A stretch of DNA of 17,545 nt, taken from a bacterium. Its GTDB lineage: Bacteria; Gemmatimonadota; Glassbacteria; GWA2-58-10. Under the pieces are notes generated by a model, which saw nothing but the letters and a program-made list of their open reading frames with translations, had not been told where the DNA came from and searched no databases. This document shows positions 6,967-15,548 of this stretch, in pieces. The stretch's first letter is position 1, and each line of letters begins with the position of its first letter. The stretch spans positions 1-17,545 of the forward strand of contig JAJFUG010000094.1 in NCBI GenBank assembly GCA_021372515.1, given 5' to 3'. The position numbers were made by a program, and so were the translations under genes.

Positions 6967-7003
6967 CTCATATCTGTCCGGTCCGCACTGCGCGGGCCGT
7001 ATC

Positions 7004-9103
<2,100 letters not shown>

Positions 9104-9167
9104 AACGGCAGACTCCAGAAAAAGAATGGGTAGGTTGTATTCCGGAACGAGGGAACGCCCGGGAGGG

Positions 9168-9746
9168 CTAACGGTTAAACTTACTCATGCTTTGTTCCAT
9201 CGATTCGGTCAGGGCTAACCTGACAGCCTCCACGGCATCGGGGAAACGGTCCAGGACCGCATCCTCCTCGCCGGGACCGAACTCGTCGAGGACGTAATCG
9301 GCCAGGGGTTCGCCCTGTCCGGGACCGCCCACGCCGAAACGCAGACGGCCAACCTCATTGGTGCCAAGGGCTTCGATGATCGAGCCCATCCCTTTGTGAC
9401 CGCCGGCAGAGCCCCGGGACCGGAGACGAATACGCCCCGGCTCCAGCGCGACATCGTCGAAACAGACCAGAAGGTTCTCCGTTTCGAACGGTCGGAGTCT
9501 GTACAGAGCGCTCAACGCCTGTCCACTGCGATTCATGAAAATAAAAGGTTTGACCAGCAGCAGGCTTAACCCCCAGGCCGTGCCGCCGGTCAGCAGGCAG
9601 GCACCCTCACGCACGAAATCCCCGAAATCGAGGACATGCGCCAGGTGATCCAGGAACCAGAAGCCGACATTGTGCCGGGTATTCTCGTATTGCGGACCCG
9701 GGTTACCCAGGCCCGCCACGACCCGGGTCGCGGACGTCTGGTTCAG
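9168..9746 (-). CDS. pth: Peptidyl-tRNA hydrolase, probable CTG start
   Basis: The enzyme recycles tRNA by cutting peptidyl-tRNA released from stalled ribosomes. Family motifs are clear: [18 protein letters not shown] with N15 and catalytic H25 (spaced as N10 and H20 in E. coli), FMNRSG, the FDD segment and [19 protein letters not shown] at 9719 would give 183 residues but starts at AGLGNPG, cutting off the first beta-strand, and has no ribosome-binding site. The frame upstream contains no ATG, GTG or TTG before an in-frame stop at 9789-9791. A CTG at 9746, eight bases after GAGGAG and immediately beyond the rplY stop codon (9749-9751), restores the strand ([11 protein letters not shown]) and gives 192 residues, close to the E. 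coli length of 194. Translation is probably coupled to rplY. Gene identity is certain; the start is inferred. Confidence 0.93.
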   Translation of the reverse strand: MNQTSATRVVAGLGNPGPQYENTRHNVGFWFLDHLAHVLDFGDFVREGACLLTGGTAWGLSLLLVKPFIFMNRSGQALSALYRLRPFETENLLVCFDDVALEPGRIRLRSRGSAGGHKGMGSIIEALGTNEVGRLRFGVGGPGQGEPLADYVLDEFGPGEEDAVLDRFPDAVEAVRLALTESMEQSMSKFNR

Positions 9747-9748
9747 AG

Positions 9749-10417
9749 TTATTTCTCCTCTTCCGAGGCGGCTTCGCGCCGGATGAGCTCAGGCTCGGCG
9801 ACCGAAGAGGCGGTTTCCTCGCCCACGGCGCCATCCAGGGCCGACTTGGCCGCGGCCGGGATGACCACGCTCACTATCGGGCGCTCCGGGTCGGTCAGGA
9901 TCGCGTAGTCGCCCTTGGGCAAGTCGCTGACATGGATGCTCTGGCCGACCGTCAACTCGGTGATGTCCAACGTGATGTGCTCGGGGATGGAATCCGGCAG
10001 GACCTCGATCTCCAGGTCGCGCAGGATGTGCTGCACCACGCCGCCCTGCAGGCGCACACCCTGGGGGGTGCCGTGCAGGATGATCGGCACGTCCACGGTC
10101 ACCGTACGGCCCTTGGGCACGGCGAAGAAATCGAGGTGCTCGATCTGGCGGCGGTAGGGATGGGTCTGCAGCTCACGGATCAGGGTCTGGAAGGTCTTCT
10201 TCACCTTGCCCGTGATCTTCAGGTCGATGATCGTGTTCTCGATGGTCACATGCTGAAGGATGTTGGTCAGCTCGCGGTTGTCCACGGTGATGTGGATGGG
10301 TTTCTGGTCCGGACCGTACACCACGCCCGGAACGCGCCCCGCCATGCGGATACGGTTCATCTCGTTCTTGCCGAAGGTGTCACGGGTCTCGGCGCTGAGT
10401 AAGTGTTTGGTTGCCAT
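9749..10417 (-). CDS. rplY: 50S ribosomal protein L25, long (Ctc/TL5) form
   Basis: 222 residues. Residues 1 to about 95 form the 5S rRNA-binding L25 domain (starts MATKHLLSAETRDTFGKNEMNRIR, then GRVPGVVYG and an HLDFF segment). Residues about 96-185 form the C-terminal TL5/Ctc domain (VPIILHGTPQGVRLQGGVVQ; HITLDITELTVGQSIHVSDL). An acidic, Ala-rich tail ends the protein. The ATG at 10417 has GGAGAGG upstream. It lies 28 bp after prs and two bases before the likely pth start, the usual prs-rplY-pth order. Confidence 0.96.
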   Translation of the reverse strand: MATKHLLSAETRDTFGKNEMNRIRMAGRVPGVVYGPDQKPIHITVDNRELTNILQHVTIENTIIDLKITGKVKKTFQTLIRELQTHPYRRQIEHLDFFAVPKGRTVTVDVPIILHGTPQGVRLQGGVVQHILRDLEIEVLPDSIPEHITLDITELTVGQSIHVSDLPKGDYAILTDPERPIVSVVIPAAAKSALDGAVGEETASSVAEPELIRREAASEEEK

Positions 10418-10445
10418 CTGCCTCTCCTGGTGTTAATCGCTCGAA

Positions 10446-11387
10446 TCAGGTAAACAGCGCGCTTACCGACTCGTCGTTGTGAATGAACGTGATCGCTTTG
10501 CCCAGCAGCTCGGAGACCGAGAGAATTTTCAGGCGCGGGAAACATTTGGCCTCCGGGACATAAATCGTGTCGGTCACCGCCAGCTCGGTGATCGGCGAGT
10601 CGGCCAGCCGGTTGGTGGCGTCTCCCGAGAGCACGGCGTGTGTGATCCCGACATGGATCGAGCGCGGCCCTCTCTCCTGGATCGCGCGGCAGGCGGCCAC
10701 CAATGTGCCGCCCGTATCGATGATGTCATCCACGATGATGACGTTCTTGTCCTTGACATCGCCGACTATGTTGAGCGCGGCGGCCACGTTGGGCGCCGGG
10801 CGGCGTTTCTCGATGAAGGCCATGGGGGCGTTCAGGCGGCCGGCGTAGCCGCGGGCCATCTTGGCCCCGCCGATGTCCGGGCAGACCACCACGACATTTT
10901 CCAGGTTCAGCGACTTGAAATAGCGGACGAAGATGTTCACCGAGTACATGTGGTCGCTCGGGATGTCGAAGAAGCCCTGGATCTGGTGCGAGTGCAGGTC
11001 GAGCATCATCACCCGGTCCACCCCGGCGCGGGTGATCAGGTTGCTCATCAGCTTGGCGCCGATCGCCACGCGGGGCTGGTCCTTGCGGTCCTGACGGGCG
11101 TAGCCGAAATAGGGGATCACCGCCGTGATCCGCCCGGCCGAGGAGCGCCGCAGGGCGTCCACGATCAGCAGCAACTCGAGCATGTTGTCGGCCGGAGGGT
11201 TGGTAGGCTGGATCACGAAAGTGTCCGAGCCCCGGATGTTTTCCTCGATCTTGACAAAGATCTCGCCGTCCGAGAAACGGCGCACTGTCACCGGGCTGAG
11301 CCCCACGCCCAGAAACTGGGCGATCCGTTCGGCCAGGGGACGGTTGGCGTTGCCGGTGATGAGTTTGAGCTCGGTGCTGGAGAACAT
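10446..11387 (-). CDS. prs: Ribose-phosphate pyrophosphokinase (PRPP synthetase)
   Basis: 313 residues, full length. The enzyme makes PRPP from ribose 5-phosphate and ATP for nucleotide, His and Trp synthesis. Visible signatures are RRFSDGEIFVKIEENIRG (36-53), the flexible ATP loop PYFGYARQDRK (92-102), the DLHSHQIQGFFDIP segment with H132 (130-143), and the PRPP-binding loop IIVDDIIDTGGT (217-228). The ATG at 11387 has AAGG about ten bases upstream. tRNA-Gln lies 64 bp upstream on the same strand with a strong hairpin between (11421-11441) and no promoter that I can find, so prs is probably read from the tRNA promoters. Confidence 0.97.
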   Translation of the reverse strand: MFSSTELKLITGNANRPLAERIAQFLGVGLSPVTVRRFSDGEIFVKIEENIRGSDTFVIQPTNPPADNMLELLLIVDALRRSSAGRITAVIPYFGYARQDRKDQPRVAIGAKLMSNLITRAGVDRVMMLDLHSHQIQGFFDIPSDHMYSVNIFVRYFKSLNLENVVVVCPDIGGAKMARGYAGRLNAPMAFIEKRRPAPNVAAALNIVGDVKDKNVIIVDDIIDTGGTLVAACRAIQERGPRSIHVGITHAVLSGDATNRLADSPITELAVTDTIYVPEAKCFPRLKILSVSELLGKAITFIHNDESVSALFT

Positions 11388-11420
11388 TTACGCTTTGCCT
11401 TTTCGGTGATTTTTAGTAAA

Positions 11421-11441
11421 CCGGGCCGCCAGGCGGCCCGG
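11421..11441 (-). other. Strong GC hairpin between tRNA-Gln and prs (attenuator or processing site)
   Basis: On the minus strand CCGGGCCGC pairs perfectly with GCGGCCCGG around CTG. It is followed by TTTACTAAAAAT, not a clean T-run, so it would be a leaky terminator at best. It could partially terminate transcripts after the tRNA, or mark an RNase processing point protecting the prs mRNA 5' end. Confidence 0.5.
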
Positions 11442-11451
11442 TCGGATTTTC

Positions 11452-11525
11452 TGGTTGGGGCGGTAGGATTCGAACCTACGATGCAGGATCCAAAGTCCTG
11501 TGACTTACCGCTTGTCGACGCCCCA
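11452..11525 (-). tRNA. tRNA-Gln (anticodon TTG)
   Basis: A 74-nt cloverleaf including an encoded CCA (11452-11454). The acceptor stem TGGGGCG pairs with CGCCCCA. The anticodon stem CAGGA/TCCTG encloses the loop CTTTGGA, so the anticodon is TTG. The T-arm is GTAGG-TTCGAAT-CCTAC, and the D-arm contains AAGCGGTAAG. The TGGGG 5' end is characteristic of bacterial tRNA-Gln. It stands at the head of the prs operon, an arrangement seen in many bacteria. Confidence 0.96.
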
Positions 11526-11583
11526 GAGGTCAGCGGGTGGGGATTGTGTCGCCGACAGCACCCGGATGCAGGTAAAGTCCTTC

Positions 11584-11612
11584 AAAATAAAGTATTGTGC
11601 TGTGACTGTCAA
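11584..11612 (-). promoter_or_regulatory. Proximal promoter of the tRNA-Gln/prs operon
   Basis: On the minus strand TTGACA (11607-11612) and TATTTT (11584-11589) are 17 bp apart. Transcription would start near 11577, about 50 nt before the mature tRNA 5' end. Confidence 0.7.
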
Positions 11613-11703
11613 ATTATTCGGCCTGTGCCCCGGCTGCTCGGATGTCATTGCGGGAGCGTGCCCGGGGGCCAGATTCTCCCCCTCACTATTCCGCAAGCCC
11701 AAT

Positions 11704-11732
11704 AAAATACAATTACTGCATTAAACTGTCAA
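11704..11732 (-). promoter_or_regulatory. Distal promoter of the tRNA-Gln/prs operon
   Basis: TTGACA (11727-11732) and TATTTT (11704-11709), 17 bp apart, on the minus strand: the same hexamers and spacing as the proximal promoter, exactly 120 bp further upstream. It begins 12 bp before the stop codon of the metallopeptidase-like gene, counting from 11745. Confidence 0.6.
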
Positions 11733-11744
11733 GGGTTGGGCCGG

Positions 11745-13175
11745 TCAGGGACAGAACAGGCCACGGGCCAGCCGGAACCGGAACTGTCCGCCGTTTTGCG
11801 GCACACTCCGGCCGGTCAGGCTGAGGGATTGGACGAAATTGGCGCTCAGGTTGCCGCTCGCGCGGTCGATCAGGCGGACCTCCTCGCTGTCGGCGGTGAC
11901 CAGGAAAACGGGTCCGCCCAGGTCGACCGGGCCCTGGCGGGAGAAAGCCGGGTTGCGGCTGTCCCAGAGGGGGGGCAGGCCGACAAAGAGCGAATCGGTC
12001 AGGCTGAACGCCAGCGAACCCGGGGCGTTCCAGACCGACCAGCCCTCGCCCTCGGCCAGGGGCGCGGCACCCTCGGGCGGGCCCTCCAGGCTCACCCCCT
12101 CGAACTGTGTGCGGCGCTCCAGATACTGCCGCCAGGCGTGCTCCGGGGGCAGGTCGGCCGGGTCAACGGCGGCTCTCCACTGCGGCGAGCCGGGCGCGGT
12201 GTTGTAGCGGCGGTAGAGTTCAAGATAGCGCGCGGGCCCCAGGTGCTCGAGCAGGAAGCGGTTGTAGAGGCCGGCCACCGGGTAGGACAGGCTGGCATCC
12301 TGCTCCTGGAACGCGCCGCGCTCCAGCAGGGCGGGGTAGTCCAGCAGGCCGCCGCCGACGAGAAACGCGGCCAGGTCGAGGATCACCCGCACCTCGCGCC
12401 CGCCCCGTCCGCCCAGGCCCACGGCCAGCCCCTCCAGGAACAAGGGGTGCGTGTCGCTGGCGAGCACACCCAGGCGCAGGTTCACCAGCTCGTGCACCAG
12501 CTCGTGGTAGTGGCAGGGCCAGACCGAGACCACGCAGTCCCAGGCCAGGAGGCACACCCCACGGGCGCGCCAGCCGGTCAGGCGCTCGAACTCGTCCTCA
12601 TCCCGGCACAGGACGTAGAGAATCTTTCTCCGCTCCAGGCGCTGCCGCACCGAGTCCGGGAACTCCAGACGGTCAAGTACCTGCCCGGTGAAACGCTCGA
12701 GCAACTCGGCGCAGCGCGCTGTGGAGTCCAGGCTGTCTGCGCTCAGGAGGCGCAGGTGGGCGGTCTCGGTCACATGCCAGCCGCGGGTGAACCAGTCGAG
12801 CGGCGAAACCATTCTTTCGCCCCGGAAATACCAGCCGTGGCCCGGGACGGCGGGCTCCAGCTCCAGGCGGCTGAAGCCCGAGCCCAGGTCCTCAATCCGG
12901 TAGCGCGGCAACTGTCCGGCCACGCGCAGCGCCCGGGCGGCCCCCTCCTCCAGCCCGGACCCGATCAGGCACTTGACCGTCTGGTCCGTGTAGCGTATCC
13001 CCAGCCGGGCGGCCATGCTCACGGCTGATGGATCGATCAGGCTGTCAAGGGCCGTGCTGTCCGCGGCAGCCAGGGCACGCAGGAAAAGCTCGGCCCGTGA
13101 GCTTTCCAGGGCCGCCGAGTGACGGACAGCGCACAGCAGGATCAGTCCGGCGAGAAAAGCCGCAGCCCGGCGCAT
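11745..13175 (-). CDS. Secreted HExxH metallopeptidase-like protein (peptidase MA type)
   Basis: 476 residues from the ATG at 13175, which has GGGAG upstream and opens a Sec signal peptide (MRR, hydrophobic core, then HSAALE as cleavage region). Longer starts would put about 20 polar residues before the signal. The centre holds CHYHELVHELV (H224, E225, H228), then FLEGLAVGLGG with E248 twenty residues after H228. This is the HExxH...E zinc site of gluzincin/peptidase MA proteins, where EG(L/F)A is typical. The N-terminal part (about 24-170) looks like an unrelated alpha/beta region; the C-terminal part (about 365-476) is beta-rich. The substrate is unknown; a periplasmic or exported protease is the simplest reading. 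Single-gene unit with its own promoter at 13235-13263. Confidence 0.82.
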   Translation of the reverse strand: MRRAAAFLAGLILLCAVRHSAALESSRAELFLRALAAADSTALDSLIDPSAVSMAARLGIRYTDQTVKCLIGSGLEEGAARALRVAGQLPRYRIEDLGSGFSRLELEPAVPGHGWYFRGERMVSPLDWFTRGWHVTETAHLRLLSADSLDSTARCAELLERFTGQVLDRLEFPDSVRQRLERRKILYVLCRDEDEFERLTGWRARGVCLLAWDCVVSVWPCHYHELVHELVNLRLGVLASDTHPLFLEGLAVGLGGRGGREVRVILDLAAFLVGGGLLDYPALLERGAFQEQDASLSYPVAGLYNRFLLEHLGPARYLELYRRYNTAPGSPQWRAAVDPADLPPEHAWRQYLERRTQFEGVSLEGPPEGAAPLAEGEGWSVWNAPGSLAFSLTDSLFVGLPPLWDSRNPAFSRQGPVDLGGPVFLVTADSEEVRLIDRASGNLSANFVQSLSLTGRSVPQNGGQFRFRLARGLFCP

Positions 13176-13234
13176 CCGGGTCTCCCGTTCAAATAGTGAA
13201 GAGATGTGTTTTCGGGACAGCATATTGAAAGGCA

Positions 13235-13263
13235 AATCTAACCCCTCAGTAATCCTCGGGCAA
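13235..13263 (-). promoter_or_regulatory. Promoter of the metallopeptidase-like gene
   Basis: On the minus strand TTGCCC (13258-13263) and TAGATT (13235-13240) are 17 bp apart. The start near 13229 leaves a leader of about 54 nt to the ATG at 13175. It is divergent from the epimerase gene, for which I found no clear promoter. Confidence 0.45.
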
Positions 13264-13405
13264 GAAGCGCCCCTCCCGGGGTGTCTTGGCTCTGGCGAAG
13301 GGGGCCGGGCAGGTGTAGATTGTAGTAAATTTCCGCCGTCCTGGGGGGACGGACCGACCCAGAGCCCGCGCGCCGCTGCGGTGCGCTTTCCAGAGGGGAC
13401 TTGCC

Positions 13406-14434
13406 ATGAAAATGAGTTTCGAGCCGGTGGACCTCCACCCCAGGCACGCGTTCAAGATCGCGGTCAAGGAGGTGGCCGGGGACGTGTTCGAGAACGTAAT
13501 CGTGCGCCTGGAGCACGCGGGCGTGGTGGGCTGGGGCGAGGCCGCGCCGTTTCAGATTTACGGAGAGAACCGGGCCACTGTGCTGGCCGCACTGGAAACG
13601 ATCCGTCCTGTGGTCGAGCGCGCGGCGGGCCCCTGGCAGGCCGAGAACTTGATGCGCGAGCTGGACGGCGCCCTGGCGCTGAACTATTCGGTCAAGGCGG
13701 CAATCGACTGCGCCCTGTACGACCTGGCCGGAAAGCTCTGCGGGCAGCCCCTTCACGCGCTGCTGGGCCTGGACGCGGCCGCGACGCCGCTTTCGAGTTT
13801 CACGATCGGGATCGCCTCGCCTGAGGAAGTGCGGGCCAAGGTGCGCGAGGTGAAAGACTACCCGATCCTCAAGATCAAGGTGGGCGGGCCCTCGGACATG
13901 GAATGCCTGGAGATAGTGCGCCAGGAGGCCCCGGACGCCACTCTTCGGGTGGACGCCAACTGCGGCTGGCAGCCGCATAAGGCGCTGCAACTGATGGAGA
14001 AGCTGGTCGAGTACGGGGTGGAGTTTGTCGAGCAGCCTCTGCCGCCCCACGAGGTGGAGGGCCAGCGCTGGCTGCGGCAGAACAGCCCGCTGCCCCTGAT
14101 GGCGGACGAGTCCTGCGAGCGCCTGAGCGACATCCCGCGCTGCGTGGGCTTGTTCGACGCGATCAACATCAAGCTGGTCAAGTGCGGAGGGGTGCGCCAC
14201 GCCCTAAAGATGATCGGCTGCGCCCGCGCCCACGGGTTGCGGATCATGCTCGGCTGCATGCTGGAGTCCAGTATCCTGATCACAGCCGCGGCGCACCTGA
14301 GCCCGCTGGTGGACTGGGCCGACCTGGACGGCGCTGCGCTCATCGGCGATGACCCGTTCGAGGGCATGCGGTTCGAGCGCGGCCGGATGCACCTTCCCGC
14401 CGAACCCGGCCTGGGGGTGCGTCCGCGGGCCTGA
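13406..14434 (+). CDS. Dipeptide epimerase (L-Ala-D/L-Glu epimerase-like), enolase superfamily
   Basis: 342 residues. The muconate-lactonizing subgroup active site is complete: KIK (K156, K158), metal ligands D183 (VDAN), E209 (EQPLP) and D234 (ADES), catalytic lysine K256 (NIKLVKCGG), and GCMLESS at 283-289. The DLD motif at 306-308 is the feature that binds the amino group of the dipeptide in L-Ala-D/L-Glu epimerases (YcjG/YkfB type). These act in recycling of murein peptides, or on other dipeptides in many lineages. The ATG at 13406 has GAGGGG upstream; a second ATG two codons on is possible. No murein-peptide transporter or peptidase typical of such loci is adjacent; the nearest candidate is the divergent metallopeptidase-like gene. 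Terminator at 14474-14497. Confidence 0.9.
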   Translation: MKMSFEPVDLHPRHAFKIAVKEVAGDVFENVIVRLEHAGVVGWGEAAPFQIYGENRATVLAALETIRPVVERAAGPWQAENLMRELDGALALNYSVKAAIDCALYDLAGKLCGQPLHALLGLDAAATPLSSFTIGIASPEEVRAKVREVKDYPILKIKVGGPSDMECLEIVRQEAPDATLRVDANCGWQPHKALQLMEKLVEYGVEFVEQPLPPHEVEGQRWLRQNSPLPLMADESCERLSDIPRCVGLFDAINIKLVKCGGVRHALKMIGCARAHGLRIMLGCMLESSILITAAAHLSPLVDWADLDGAALIGDDPFEGMRFERGRMHLPAEPGLGVRPRA

Positions 14435-14473
14435 GAAGCGGTGTTGTATCTGGATTGTGTTTGTTTCCTGTGG

Positions 14474-14497
14474 GGGCACGGCATGCCGTGCCCTTTT
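14474..14497 (+). terminator. Terminator of the dipeptide epimerase gene
   Basis: A perfect 20-bp palindrome (14474-14493) with arms GGGCACGG and CCGTGCCC around CATG, followed by TTTT. The arms are identical to those of the terminator-like palindrome at 6695-6714; only the four central bases differ. Confidence 0.75.
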
Positions 14498-14537
14498 CAT
14501 TTGGCCGGGCAGGCGGGCGGAAAAACCTTTTTCAATC

Positions 14538-14888
14538 TCAAATCTTGCTCCGGCCGCCGTTGTGACGGTAGGCCAGGACGCGCACTTTCTCGATCGTCAC
14601 CATCCCCTCCTCGATCATCCCATCCAGCTCGGGCAGGAAATCCTCGATCTTCTCGGTGCTGTCCACAATCTCCACCACGATGGGCAGGTCCTCGGACAGG
14701 CGCAGGACTTTGGCCGTGTGCATGCGGCTGTCCGCGCCGAATCCCATCTGGCCCTTGAGCACCGTGGCCCCGGCCAGGCCCCAGACCCGCGCGATCTCGA
14801 CAATGGCCTGGTAGAGCGGCTTGCCGTGCCAGCGGTCGCTCTCGCCGATGAAGACGCGCAGCAGCTCGGCCTCCTGCGGTGAATTCAT
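14538..14888 (-). CDS. DUF190 family protein (PII-like fold)
   Basis: 116 residues. The pattern LLRVFIGESDRWHGKPLYQAIVEIARVWGLAGATVLKGQMGFG and the C-terminal MVTIEKVRVLAYR are those of DUF190, small proteins with a ferredoxin-like, PII-like fold. DUF190 genes are often found next to crcB, as here: the start lies 16 bp after the crcB stop, in the same direction. A role in sensing or helping fluoride export is suggested by this context, not by biochemistry that I know of. The ATG is at 14888 (MNSPQEAELL). Confidence 0.92.
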   Translation of the reverse strand: MNSPQEAELLRVFIGESDRWHGKPLYQAIVEIARVWGLAGATVLKGQMGFGADSRMHTAKVLRLSEDLPIVVEIVDSTEKIEDFLPELDGMIEEGMVTIEKVRVLAYRHNGGRSKI

Positions 14889-14904
14889 TTTGATGCCTCC
14901 CCGT

Positions 14905-15282
14905 TCAGAACAGCCGTCCCAGGGCGAACCCCAGGAACATCAGGGCCACCCCGGCCGCGTTCTGGGCCAGAATGTTGAAAACCGCAGTGGCCCACTGCGC
15001 CTCGGCCAGCATGCCGGCGCTCTCGAAAGCATAGGTGGAAAAGGTGGTGAACGAGCCCATGAACCCCACCAGGGCGGCGGCGCGGAACTGAGGGCCCAGG
15101 TTGAGGCGCTCCACGCCGGCGGCCCAGAGCAGGCCGAAAAGGAAGCAGCCGGCCAGGTTCACGGAAAGGGTGCCCCACGGGAACAGGCTGCCCGGCGCCG
15201 CGCGCTGGACCAGCCCGGCCAGGCCCCAGCGGGCCAGGGCCCCGGTCGCGCCGCAGACGGCGATGAGGATGAGGTTGAGCAA
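14905..15282 (-). CDS. crcB: Fluoride channel CrcB/Fluc, TTG start
   Basis: 125 residues, four transmembrane helices, usual length for Fluc. Conserved parts are GATGALARWG (11-20), FPWGTLSVNLAGCFLFG (34-50, N42 in the pore) and GFMGSFTTFSTYAFE (73-87), with the phenylalanines and threonines that line the fluoride path. It forms a dual-topology dimer that lets fluoride leave the cytoplasm. The frame is open for 64 codons upstream, but that stretch is a low-complexity pyrimidine-rich region unlike CrcB. The TTG at 15282 has AAGAGG six bases upstream and gives the family length, so I chose it. It is followed by the DUF190 gene. I find no fluoride riboswitch signature in the leader. Confidence 0.93.
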   Translation of the reverse strand: MLNLILIAVCGATGALARWGLAGLVQRAAPGSLFPWGTLSVNLAGCFLFGLLWAAGVERLNLGPQFRAAALVGFMGSFTTFSTYAFESAGMLAEAQWATAVFNILAQNAAGVALMFLGFALGRLF

Positions 15283-15359
15283 ATGCGGCCTCTTGTGGAA
15301 GTGAGTTACGATGAAAATAGCACTCTGCTGCCGGGCTGGCAAGAACAGGTCCGTGTTGA

Positions 15360-15422
15360 GGACAGGGGCAGGAAGAAAATGACAAAAGAGTAAAGAAAGT
15401 AAAAAAAGAAAGAAAAGGCAGG
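15360..15422 (+). other. Purine-rich tract upstream of crcB
   Basis: About 60 bases are almost entirely A and G on the plus strand (runs such as AAAAAAAGAAAGAAAAGG near 15402-15418), hence a pyrimidine tract in the crcB leader. It is unlike the GC-rich surroundings. It lies between the crcB start and the divergent promoter of the dockerin gene. Confidence 0.5.
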
Positions 15423-15429
15423 TATGTTC

Positions 15430-15458
15430 TTGACAAGTGCGGGAGGCGGATTTAGAAT
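15430..15458 (+). promoter_or_regulatory. Near-consensus promoter of the dockerin propeller gene
   Basis: A perfect TTGACA (15430-15435) is followed after 17 bp by TAGAAT (15453-15458), the best match to consensus in this window for a protein gene. The start would be near 15465, with a leader of about 84 nt. Confidence 0.7.
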
Positions 15459-15459
15459 G

Positions 15460-15501
15460 ATTTAATATAAACATTAAATAGAATTGCGTTGCAATGCAAC
15501 G
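15460..15501. promoter_or_regulatory. Two palindromes at the start and in the leader of the dockerin gene
   Basis: ATTTAAT-N6-ATTAAAT at 15460-15479 covers the predicted transcription start. CGTTGCA-A-TGCAACG at 15487-15501 is a perfect 7-bp inverted repeat just downstream. Either could be an operator for a repressor, or a leader hairpin. No regulator gene lies next to them. Confidence 0.4.
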
Positions 15502-15548
15502 AATAATATCGGCTGAGAATCCCTTATTGCCATGACAGGGGGTGGACT

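Larger units (their letters stand above)
6524..7003. other. 480-bp convergent intergenic region made of REP-like repeats and terminators
   Basis: The lipoprotein gene and hppA end tail to tail here. I see no convincing gene. In order the gap holds: a partial REP-like unit used as the plus-strand terminator (6553-6583); a small CCCTCT-AAAA-AGAGGG hairpin (6638-6653) followed by a GGCGGCGAAGCC hairpin; an isolated minus-strand terminator with an 11-T run (6683-6714); a weaker minus-strand GGCGG...CCGCC hairpin followed by GTTTT (about 6785-6806); a complete REP-like unit (6834-6887); and the hppA terminator (6931-6966). Confidence 0.6.

Noticed and set aside
6524-7003. CRISPR array in the repeat-rich gap
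   Set aside because: Only two copies of the repeat, of unequal length, with no regular spacers and no cas genes nearby.
10479-13028. Plus-strand frames opposite prs and the metallopeptidase-like gene (10479-11705, 11736-13028)
   Set aside because: Antisense shadows; the first runs straight through a tRNA gene.
15283-15474. 64-residue N-terminal extension of CrcB
   Set aside because: The extension is Leu/Phe/Ser-rich translation of the pyrimidine tract, makes the protein longer than the family, and a TTG with AAGAGG gives the normal length.
15283-15548. Fluoride riboswitch upstream of crcB
   Set aside because: I looked for the GGnGATGG...TTCnCC core and its pseudoknot partner on the minus strand and could not find them; the leader is a pyrimidine tract.
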